The translations under genes were made by a program, and so were the position numbers. A stretch of 7,896 bases of DNA from Bacillota bacterium (lineage in GTDB: Bacteria > Bacillota > Syntrophomonadia > Syntrophomonadales > Syntrophomonadaceae): positions 1-7,896 of the forward strand of contig JAEWZB010000109.1 of the NCBI GenBank assembly GCA_023395515.1. The letters run 5' to 3'. Below are positions 1 to 4,996 of this stretch, one piece after another; position 1 is the stretch's first letter; each line of letters starts with the position of its first letter. The notes under the pieces were generated by a model. It was not told the origin of the DNA. It searched no databases and worked only from the letters and a program-made list of their open reading frames with translations.

Positions 1-616
1 CGAGCTCTTGTATAATTACCATGTCCACCTTCTGGTCAGTCTCAATAACCATAGATGCTTCACTTCCCCGTGATTGGCGGAAAACTTTCAGGAAAGCAAT
101 ATTAATGTGGTGTTTAGATAAAAGAGAGGTTGCTTGGGCTATCATACCAGGCTTATCCAAATGCCGGATAATAATAGTAGGATACTGGGCAGTAAACTGC
201 ATATCTATACCATTGACCGAGGTTATTAAAATATTGCCGCCTCCGACTGAGGAACCGATTACTTCGCAGCGATTACCGGCTTTAGTATACATAACTATTT
301 TAACTGTATTAGGATGTACATCGCCTAAATCTGCAGATATATAACTATATTCCAACTTCTGGTCTTCTGCTAAAGTATCTGACTCCCGAATTCTTTCATC
401 AGAGGGCAGCATCCCTAATATCCCGCCTAATAAAGCCTTATCCGTACCATGGCCCTTATAAGTTTTGGCAAATGAACCATGCAAATAAAAGTCTACCTTT
501 AATAATTCCTGTCCACATATTCGAGAAGCGATGTTGCCCAAGCGTGCCGCCCCAGCCGTATGAGAACTGGAAGGTCCTACCATAATAGGACCAATTACAT
601 CAAAAATCCCCGCCAT
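1..616 (-). CDS. sdaAB: L-serine dehydratase, iron-sulfur-dependent, beta subunit (3' end cut by window)
   Basis: This is the beta subunit of the two-subunit L-serine dehydratase, which deaminates L-serine to pyruvate and ammonia in the cytoplasm. I translated 205 residues. Seen: the family's N-terminal GPSSSHTAG motif (14-22), an HGSFAKTYKGHGTDKAL block (about 46-62), the GSSVGGG motif (121-127), and a C-terminal ACT domain beginning near residue 148 (TIIIRHLDKPGMI). Known family members are about 220 residues long, so about 15 residues are missing beyond the left edge. In this family the alpha subunit supplies the [4Fe-4S] cysteines; its gene would be expected downstream, outside the window. 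Start choice: ATG at 616 lies 8 nt from GGGGGAG (625-631). An in-frame ATG at 622 lies only 2 nt from it, so 616 is preferred. The gene stands apart from the operon to its right, behind a terminator. Confidence 0.95.
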   Translation of the reverse strand, partial: MAGIFDVIGPIMVGPSSSHTAGAARLGNIASRICGQELLKVDFYLHGSFAKTYKGHGTDKALLGGILGMLPSDERIRESDTLAEDQKLEYSYISADLGDVHPNTVKIVMYTKAGNRCEVIGSSVGGGNILITSVNGIDMQFTAQYPTIIIRHLDKPGMIAQATSLLSKHHINIAFLKVFRQSRGSEASMVIETDQKVDMVIIQEL

Positions 617-648
617 AATCATCACTCCCCCTAACTATCTATATCCTT

Positions 649-654
649 ATTATA
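649..654 (-). promoter_or_regulatory. Possible -10 element of the serine dehydratase promoter
   Basis: On the minus strand a perfect TATAAT lies about 33 nt upstream of the chosen start codon of the serine dehydratase gene, downstream of the terminator at 686-712. I see no convincing -35 at 16-18 bp, so the call rests on the -10 and its position. The surrounding DNA is very AT-rich, so a chance match is possible. Confidence 0.4.
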
Positions 655-685
655 ATCCTATTTTAAAAACTATATTTGCTTAATT

Positions 686-712
686 AGAAAAAGGAAAGCC
701 GCAGCTTTCCTT
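686..712 (-). terminator. Rho-independent terminator ending the nitroreductase/metal-uptake transcript
   Basis: Read on the minus strand, a perfect 9-bp stem (AAGGAAAGC paired with GCTTTCCTT, at 691-699 and 704-712) with a 4-nt TGCG loop runs into a T-rich tract. This is the form of an intrinsic terminator. It lies downstream of the gene at 914-1465 and upstream of the serine dehydratase promoter, so it insulates the two units. The stem borders the palindromic element at 711-884 and shares two bases with it. Confidence 0.8.
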
Positions 713-884
713 CAGAGCGTCAAAAAAGCTCAATAGCTGCGTTGTTAAGGTCAGCCCGTTCAATCGGCGTACCTATGTACGCCTTAATCACGGTCTTCCC
801 TTAACGCCTTGCTCTTGCAACATTAATCGTACCGCAAGCGGTACATGAGTAGTGCCTTTGGTGAACTTTTTTGCTCGCTCTGAA
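711..884. repeat. Palindromic structured element with terminal inverted repeats and two internal hairpins
   Basis: The ends are inverted copies of each other: TTCAGAGCG at 711-719 matches CGCTCTGAA at 876-884 exactly. The similarity continues inward through CAAAAAAG(C/T)TC on each arm, with one single-base gap and few mismatches. Inside are two perfect hairpins: 766-783 (7-bp GGCGTAC stem, CTAT loop) and 829-844 (7-bp GTACCGC stem, AA loop). The first extends imperfectly to 744-805 through a GTTAAGG/CCTTAAC pair and shorter paired blocks. Together they would fold as a stem enclosing two hairpins. It is non-coding, less AT-rich than the surrounding spacer, and lies in the 3' untranslated region of the nitroreductase transcript. 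I infer a dispersed repeat of REP/BIME or MITE type. Only one copy is in the window and I see no obvious target-site duplication, so mobility is unproven. Confidence 0.6.
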
Positions 885-913
885 AATTGTGTTCTTTTTA
901 AACAGTCTGAGTT

Positions 914-1465
914 TTAATATTTATTCCCATATTTCTCACTATGAACAAATTCGCCTATTTCCCGGCGCGGTGGAGCTTTGCCTTCTTTACCCGGATAACC
1001 CAGCGGGATTATCTCAATACTTTTAACCTCAGCCGGCAAGCCTAATAACTCATCAAGAGCTTGATGGTCTAAATGGGCTACATGCACTGTTCCCAAACCT
1101 AGGGCATGAGCCGCTAAACATAAATTTTGGCTGGCAATACCTGCATCAAACATATACCAGTCACCTTTATCAGTAACTGCCGACTCATTATAATAACCTG
1201 CTATTCCTGTTTTGGCGCACATTACTAAAATTACCGGAGCTTGTAATACCCCTTTAGTAGCAGGATTCTTATCCGCTAATATGCCGGCAATTTTTTCCTT
1301 AGTAGCTTGTTCCCTTACTACAATAACCTCGGAAGTCTGGGTATTAGCCCAAGAAGGCGCCCATCTAACTGCCTCTAACAGCTCCTGTAAAATCTCATCA
1401 GAAACAGGCTCTTCGGTAAATTTCCTCATACTGCGTCTAGTCTTAATACATTCCAAAGTATCCAT
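914..1465 (-). CDS. Nitroreductase-family FMN-dependent oxidoreductase
   Basis: This is a 183-residue protein of the nitroreductase family: soluble flavoproteins, usually dimeric, that bind FMN and reduce nitro compounds, quinones or related acceptors with NAD(P)H. Seen: the N-terminal RRSMRKF segment (residues 10-16), whose arginines and serine typically hold the FMN phosphate; APSWANTQ (36-43); the helix ASQNLCLAAHALGLGTVHV (111-129); and the late IPLGYPGKEG segment (153-162). The natural substrate cannot be read from the sequence. Start choice: a TTG in frame at 1471 is only 1 nt from the AGGAGG at 1473-1478, while the ATG at 1465 is 7 nt away, so the ATG is preferred. The gene follows the permease gene by 66 nt on the same strand. 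It may be read through from the metal-uptake operon, from its own promoter, or both. The terminator at 686-712 follows it. Confidence 0.9.
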   Translation of the reverse strand: MDTLECIKTRRSMRKFTEEPVSDEILQELLEAVRWAPSWANTQTSEVIVVREQATKEKIAGILADKNPATKGVLQAPVILVMCAKTGIAGYYNESAVTDKGDWYMFDAGIASQNLCLAAHALGLGTVHVAHLDHQALDELLGLPAEVKSIEIIPLGYPGKEGKAPPRREIGEFVHSEKYGNKY

Positions 1466-1509
1466 TACCAAACCTCCTCTTCATTTATGCTAAAATTTTC
1501 TTAATTTAG

Positions 1510-1518
1510 ATTATAACA
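1510..1518 (-). promoter_or_regulatory. Possible extended -10 promoter for the nitroreductase gene
   Basis: In the 66-nt gap between the permease and nitroreductase genes, the minus strand carries TGTTATAAT: a perfect -10 hexamer (1510-1515) preceded by the TG of an extended -10. No good -35 is visible, which extended -10 promoters tolerate. The hexamer lies inside an imperfect 22-bp dyad (1503-1524, outer arms AATTTA/TAAATT), a possible operator. No terminator is visible after the permease gene, so read-through is also expected. Confidence 0.5.
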
Positions 1519-1531
1519 TAAATTGCATCTA

Positions 1532-2374
1532 TTACTTGGATAGAACTTGGCCTTTATCCAGCACCAAGGGAACCTTCTTATTACTGGTAAAAAGGGATGA
1601 AATAATGAAACCCGCCGCCGCACATAGTATAATAGTAGCTCCCGAGGGTAAATCCCATACATAGGAAAGCAGCAATCCACATACCGTAAAAATACTCCCC
1701 AGTAAAATAGAGTACAGCATCATGGTCGGCAATCGTTTAGTTAATTGCCGGGCAATGGCAGCCGGTATAGTCAGTAAGGCAATAACTAAAATAATGCCCA
1801 CCGCCCTAATCATCACTACTACCGTTAAGGCAATCAAAAACAACAGCAATAAGTTTACCGCTAAAGTATTCAGTCCAATAGTCTGAGCATATTCCTCGTC
1901 AAATGCTACCGCTTTAAATTGTTCATAAAAGAAAAACACGGTAAGAATAATAGTCAAATCAAGTAAGACCATGATTCTTAAATCATAAGTAGGTACAGTT
2001 AAAATACTGCCGAATAAATAACTCATTAAATCGGCGGTATAGCCGGGGGACAGCTTAATAAAAACTATGCCTAAGGCCATTCCTACTGCCCACATCATGC
2101 CTATAATAGTATCTTCCCGTTGTTTACTTTTGTGGCTTACAATCCCCATGCCTAAAGCGGAAATAATCGTAAAAATAGTAGCACCAACCATAGGATTAAT
2201 GCCTAAATAATAGCCTAAACCAATGCCCCCGTAAGCAGTATGCGAGATACTGCCACTTATAAAAGTTATCCCTTTTACCACAACATAAGTTCCCACAATG
2301 CCACAAGCGATACTTACCAACATTCCCGCTAACAAAGCATTTTTCATAAAATCATAGCTTAATATTTCTATCAT
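1532..2374 (-). CDS. znuB: Metal (zinc-type) ABC transporter, membrane permease
   Basis: This 280-residue integral membrane protein is the permease of a metal-uptake ABC transporter of the ZnuB/TroC/MntB family, forming the channel for the ion delivered by the binding protein. Seen: strongly hydrophobic segments near residues 12-33, 38-57, 61-79, 92-110, 131-150, 168-200, 217-239 and 244-264, and family-like stretches such as GTYVVVKGITFISGSISHTA (28-47) and AVGIILVIALLTIPAAIARQ (191-210). The length is normal for the family. Its ATG overlaps the ATPase stop codon in a TAATG junction. The only SD-like bases (AGGA, 2377-2380) are 2 nt from the start, so translation probably depends on coupling to the ATPase gene. 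Sequence alone does not separate zinc from manganese; zinc is favoured by the Fur-family gene in the operon. Confidence 0.92.
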   Translation of the reverse strand: MIEILSYDFMKNALLAGMLVSIACGIVGTYVVVKGITFISGSISHTAYGGIGLGYYLGINPMVGATIFTIISALGMGIVSHKSKQREDTIIGMMWAVGMALGIVFIKLSPGYTADLMSYLFGSILTVPTYDLRIMVLLDLTIILTVFFFYEQFKAVAFDEEYAQTIGLNTLAVNLLLLFLIALTVVVMIRAVGIILVIALLTIPAAIARQLTKRLPTMMLYSILLGSIFTVCGLLLSYVWDLPSGATIILCAAAGFIISSLFTSNKKVPLVLDKGQVLSK

Positions 2375-3144
2375 TATCCTACTACTCCATCATGTGGTTT
2401 TAATACCCGGTGCGGAACACCGTGAGCAATTAAATCTACCGGGCAACCATACATTTTATTAATTACGTCAGAAGAAATCTCTTTACCCTCCTGATGATAT
2501 AAAGTTCGGTTTAAACAAGCTATATTCTTTACATACCGGGAAATGGCACTTATATCATGGGAGACTAGAATTATAGTTATTTCCTGGTTCAGTTCCTTTA
2601 ATAACTCATAAAAATCCGACTCAAACTTTTCATCAATACTGGCGGTAGGTTCATCCAGCAATAATATTTCCGGTTCTGAAGCTAAAGCTCGGGCTACTAA
2701 GACCCGCTGTCTTTCGCCCCCCGATAATTCTCCTATCTGGCGCTCCTGCAAATCAAACATTTCTACCTTGTGCAAAACTTTATCAACTACGGCCTGATCT
2801 AAGGAGGAATATCTTAAGCCCCGGCGTTTGCCTAACCGCCCTAAACTTACTACTTCCTTGACACTAATAGGAAAGTCACGGTCAAAGACGGCGTATTGGG
2901 GAACATAGCCCATATATTGGCGTCCCCGGCTAACCTTTTCTCCCTTTATTTTTACACTTCCGTGATCCGGCTTTATTAAACCTACAATAGTTTTTAATAA
3001 AGTAGATTTTCCTCCCCCATTAGGGCCGATAACCCCTAAAAAATCGCCGGGAGCTACTTCTAAATTAATATCTTGTAAAACTAATAGTCCACCTAAACTA
3101 ACGTATAAATCTTTAATTTCAATAGCCATATCTTCTCTATTCAT
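2374..3144 (-). CDS. znuC: Metal (zinc-type) ABC transporter, ATP-binding protein
   Basis: This 256-residue cytoplasmic ATPase drives the neighbouring permease. Seen in order: Walker A GPNGGGKST (40-48), Q-loop glutamine in VPQY (83), ABC signature LSGGERQR (140-147), Walker B LLLDEP (161-166) and the switch histidine in SHD (196). The C-terminal tail is histidine-containing (HGVPHRVLKPH, 241-251), as in many zinc and manganese transporter ATPases. Start choice: ATG at 3144 has AGGTGG (3151-3156) 6 nt upstream and overlaps the binding-protein stop as TAATG. An in-frame ATG at 3129 is possible but has a poorer SD. The gene also overlaps the permease start by one base, so the three transporter genes are tightly coupled. 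Confidence 0.95.
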   Translation of the reverse strand: MNREDMAIEIKDLYVSLGGLLVLQDINLEVAPGDFLGVIGPNGGGKSTLLKTIVGLIKPDHGSVKIKGEKVSRGRQYMGYVPQYAVFDRDFPISVKEVVSLGRLGKRRGLRYSSLDQAVVDKVLHKVEMFDLQERQIGELSGGERQRVLVARALASEPEILLLDEPTASIDEKFESDFYELLKELNQEITIILVSHDISAISRYVKNIACLNRTLYHQEGKEISSDVINKMYGCPVDLIAHGVPHRVLKPHDGVVG

Positions 3145-4028
3145 TAATTACCACCTAAAGCTGCCTTGATTAACTGTACTGATGTCAGAATATCTTCATA
3201 TTTACTCGGTAAAGGATCAATAGCAACGACTTCGGCCTTAAGTTCGGCAGCCACCGCCTCGGCACTGCGGGTACTATGCTGGGTAGAAACAAATACGGTA
3301 TTAATGCCTTGTTCTTTAGCCAGCTCAATTATTTCTGCCATATGGGCAGGCCCCGGCTCTTTGCCGTGATCCTCAATAGCTATTTCAATTAATCCATAAT
3401 CCCGGGCCAAATATCCCCAAGCCGGATGATACACCAAAAAAGTCCGGCCTTTAAAATCAGCCAACTCCGCCTGGATAGCTTGGTCCATCTTATCCAGTTT
3501 TTCTATAGTCTGAGCCAGATTAGCCAAATAATAATCCTTATGATCGGCATCAGCTTCTATACAGGCTTGGCTGATAGTTTCCGCCTGAATTTTGGCTAAA
3601 CGGGGTGACAGCCAAATATGAGGATCGTGATCGTCGATAAGCTCAATACCTTCAGATCCGTCAATCATTATTAAGCTCTTATTGGCAGTCATCATTCTAT
3701 CCATCCAGGCTTCTTCAAAAGGTAGATGTCCAATTTTTATATACAAATCAGCCTTACTTAATTTTTTCAAATCTCCGGTAGAAGGTTCAAAACTATCCGG
3801 ATTGGCTCCCGGCGGTATCATTACCGTTACCTCGACCAGATCGCCCCCGATCATTTTTACTAAATCAGCTTGCGGTAAAATACTAACTGCTATATTTAGT
3901 TTATCCTGAACCGGATCATTATTATCAGCCGGGCCGGTGGGGGCAGAATTATTGCTGCAACCAACTAAACTTAAACCAGCTATTAACATGGTTATCATTA
4001 ATAGCAAAAAATGTTTTTTAAAATTCAT
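3144..4028 (-). CDS. znuA: Metal-binding lipoprotein of zinc-type ABC transporter
   Basis: This 294-residue cluster A-I (ZnuA/TroA-like) substrate-binding protein is anchored outside the membrane as a lipoprotein. Seen: a basic, hydrophobic signal peptide ending in the lipobox LVGC with Cys24; DPHIWLSP with His137; FLVYHPAWGYLARDYGL with His201; and DPLP with Asp271. These three match the usual second, third and fourth metal ligands. Where ZnuA proteins usually have the first ligand histidine (PPGASPH type), this one has PPGANPDSFEP with Asp78. A histidine at 101 (IGHLPFEEAW) might compensate. The long histidine-rich loop of many ZnuA proteins is absent. The ATG at 4028 is 6 nt from AAGGAG (4035-4040), only 13 nt after the regulator stop codon. 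Zinc is the best guess; manganese or another divalent metal is possible. Confidence 0.92.
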   Translation of the reverse strand: MNFKKHFLLLMITMLIAGLSLVGCSNNSAPTGPADNNDPVQDKLNIAVSILPQADLVKMIGGDLVEVTVMIPPGANPDSFEPSTGDLKKLSKADLYIKIGHLPFEEAWMDRMMTANKSLIMIDGSEGIELIDDHDPHIWLSPRLAKIQAETISQACIEADADHKDYYLANLAQTIEKLDKMDQAIQAELADFKGRTFLVYHPAWGYLARDYGLIEIAIEDHGKEPGPAHMAEIIELAKEQGINTVFVSTQHSTRSAEAVAAELKAEVVAIDPLPSKYEDILTSVQLIKAALGGN

Positions 4029-4041
4029 AAATAACTCCTTC

Positions 4042-4470
4042 CTATTTCTTCTCCTGCTTCTCTACCTGGCACTCCTTGCATATCCCGGTTATTTCAAAAT
4101 GGTGGTGATCAACTTTAAAACCGGTTTCTTGCACCATCCGGGCAATTTCCCCCTGCATAGGACAGACTCCCAGTTTAATGGCTTCACCACATTCCAGACA
4201 TACCATATGATGATTATGCCCTTGATTAATCTGATATCGGGCCGGGCCGTTATGTAAATCAAGTTTACTTAAAAGCATAATATCGACCATAAGGTTAAGA
4301 TTCCTATAGATAGTAGCAACGGACACACTAGGCTGAATTTTCTTAACCTCGTCTGCAACTTCCTCCGCCGTCAAATGGCGCGGGCTTTTATTCAGAATAT
4401 CTAAGATAATCCGGCGTTGCGGTGTCACTTTATAGCCACTATCAGTAAGCTTTCCTACTAACCTTGTCAC
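4042..4470 (-). CDS. Fur-family metal-responsive repressor, probably Zur-like
   Basis: This 142-residue cytoplasmic regulator of the Fur family has an N-terminal winged helix (about 1-80, with VTPQRRIILDIL at 15-26 and the recognition-helix segment SVSVATIYRNLNLM at 48-61) and a C-terminal metal-binding and dimerisation domain. Two cysteine pairs, CLEC (91-94) and CKEC (131-134), form the usual structural zinc site. Histidines at 85, 87, 88 and 122-124 are candidate sensing ligands. It is the first gene of the metal-uptake operon, ahead of the binding protein, so a zinc-uptake repressor (Zur) is the likeliest subtype. The family signature alone does not rule out Fur, PerR or Mur. The start is GTG at 4470, with AGGAGG (4479-4484) 8 nt upstream. 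A dyad in the promoter suggests autoregulation. Confidence 0.9.
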   Translation of the reverse strand: MTRLVGKLTDSGYKVTPQRRIILDILNKSPRHLTAEEVADEVKKIQPSVSVATIYRNLNLMVDIMLLSKLDLHNGPARYQINQGHNHHMVCLECGEAIKLGVCPMQGEIARMVQETGFKVDHHHFEITGICKECQVEKQEKK

Positions 4471-4485
4471 TGATATTACCTCCTA

Positions 4486-4504
4486 AATAATAACCGTTAC
4501 TATT
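4486..4504. promoter_or_regulatory. Putative Fur-family operator (imperfect 9-1-9 dyad)
   Basis: The sequence AATAATAACCGTTACTATT is a dyad centred on base 4495, with 8 of 9 arm positions complementary. Its 7-1-7 core has the architecture of Fur, Zur and PerR boxes. It lies just downstream of the -10 of the regulator promoter, at about the expected transcription start, where a bound repressor would block transcription. The bases are not an exact match to the Bacillus Zur, Fur or PerR consensus, so the ligand protein is inferred from position and operon content. Confidence 0.55.
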
Positions 4505-4508
4505 TGGT

Positions 4509-4537
4509 ATAATAAACTATTTAGCACTACTTGACAA
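4509..4537 (-). promoter_or_regulatory. Sigma-A-type promoter of the regulator/metal-uptake operon
   Basis: On the minus strand, TTGTCA (4532-4537, 5 of 6 to the consensus -35) and TATTAT (4509-4514, 5 of 6 to the -10) are separated by exactly 17 bp. Transcription would start near 4502, inside the dyad at 4486-4504, and read the regulator followed by the three transporter genes. Confidence 0.7.
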
Positions 4538-4705
4538 CCTTCCCTTTTTCACCAATCTCTATACCCATAAAGTGGCAGCAATGCTTTTTATCTCCTGCAT
4601 TCAGACAACTGCTCTTATTTCTTTCTTCTTTGCCCCAGCTCAATTATTTGCAATTAATACAAAATTATAGAATATCAGGAGACGGTTCTATCCATACTAA
4701 TAACA

Positions 4706-4721
4706 GTAATCATTTGATTAC
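4706..4721 (+). promoter_or_regulatory. Perfect dyad in the cold-shock gene leader
   Basis: GTAATCA and TGATTAC (4706-4712 and 4715-4721) are perfect inverted copies separated by TT. The dyad ends 12 nt before the GGAGG Shine-Dalgarno (4734-4738) of the cold-shock gene. In RNA it could form a weak, AT-rich hairpin next to the ribosome-binding site; in DNA it could be an operator. The rest of the gap (4538-4705) shows no gene and no convincing promoter for the cold-shock gene. Confidence 0.4.
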
Positions 4722-4745
4722 AAACAGCATTTTGGAGGTATATAA

Positions 4746-4943
4746 ATGAATGGCACTGTAAAATGGTTTAATTCCGAGAAAGGTTTTGGCTTTATTCAGA
4801 GTGAAGGAGGAGAAGATGTATTCGTGCACTTCTCTGCCATACAAGGTGAAGGCTATAAAAGCCTGCAAGAAGGTCAACGGGTTCAGTTCGAGATCGAAAA
4901 TGGTGAAAGAGGACCACAAGCATCTAATGTAATGCCATTATAA
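4746..4943 (+). CDS. Cold-shock protein (single CSD domain, CspA/CspB family)
   Basis: This 65-residue protein is one complete cold-shock domain, a small beta-barrel that binds single-stranded RNA and DNA and keeps mRNA unfolded. Seen: MNGTVKWFNSEKGFGFI at the start with the RNP1 motif KGFGFI (12-17), and the RNP2 motif VFVHF (25-29). The length and the ending GPQASNV near the C-terminus are typical of the family. GGAGG (4734-4738) lies 7 nt before the ATG. It is transcribed divergently from the metal operon and converges on the two-component system, with a strong shared terminator directly after its stop. Members of this family often have long regulated leaders, and the gap upstream leaves room for one. 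The physiological trigger cannot be read from the protein. Confidence 0.97.
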   Translation: MNGTVKWFNSEKGFGFIQSEGGEDVFVHFSAIQGEGYKSLQEGQRVQFEIENGERGPQASNVMPL

Positions 4944-4948
4944 AAATG

Positions 4949-4990
4949 AAATGAGTGCGACACCTCTTTATTTAGTCGCACTCATTTTTG
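4949..4990. terminator. Bidirectional rho-independent terminator
   Basis: A perfect 13-bp stem (4949-4961 with 4975-4987, AAATGAGTGCGAC and its complement) encloses a 13-nt loop. It runs into a T tract on the plus strand after the cold-shock gene, and A residues before the stem give a T tract on the minus strand. It sits between the ends of two converging genes (4943 and 4997), so it can end both. Confidence 0.9.
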
Positions 4991-4996
4991 GCTTTC

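Noticed and set aside
21..344. Open frame on the plus strand opposite the serine dehydratase gene
   Set aside because: The minus-strand frame encodes clear serine dehydratase motifs throughout; the plus frame is a shadow. The same holds for plus-strand frames opposite the nitroreductase, binding-protein, regulator and kinase genes.
711..884. The palindromic region as a tRNA or CRISPR fragment
   Set aside because: There are no regularly spaced direct repeats and no tRNA arm or anticodon pattern; the inverted-repeat layout fits a structured repeat better.
1469..1471. TTG as the start codon of the nitroreductase gene
   Set aside because: It is only 1 nt from the AGGAGG, whereas the in-frame ATG at 1465 has a normal 7-nt spacing and matches the usual family start.
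4501..4510. Ten-base word TATTTGGTAT also found at 7491-7500
   Set aside because: Both copies are in AT-rich control regions, but they are short, lack shared flanks and lie at different positions relative to promoters, so chance is likely.
4531..4536. Perfect TTGACA on the plus strand as the -35 of the cold-shock gene
   Set aside because: No acceptable -10 lies 16-18 bp downstream. The same bases serve a better promoter on the minus strand.
4531..4749. Open frame on the plus strand upstream of the cold-shock gene
   Set aside because: It overlaps the -35 of the opposite promoter, has low-complexity hydrophobic content with no recognisable domain, and no clear ribosome-binding site. It reads as leader DNA.
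4710..4919. Open frame on the minus strand across the cold-shock gene
   Set aside because: It is antisense to a complete and unmistakable cold-shock protein and has no recognisable domain.
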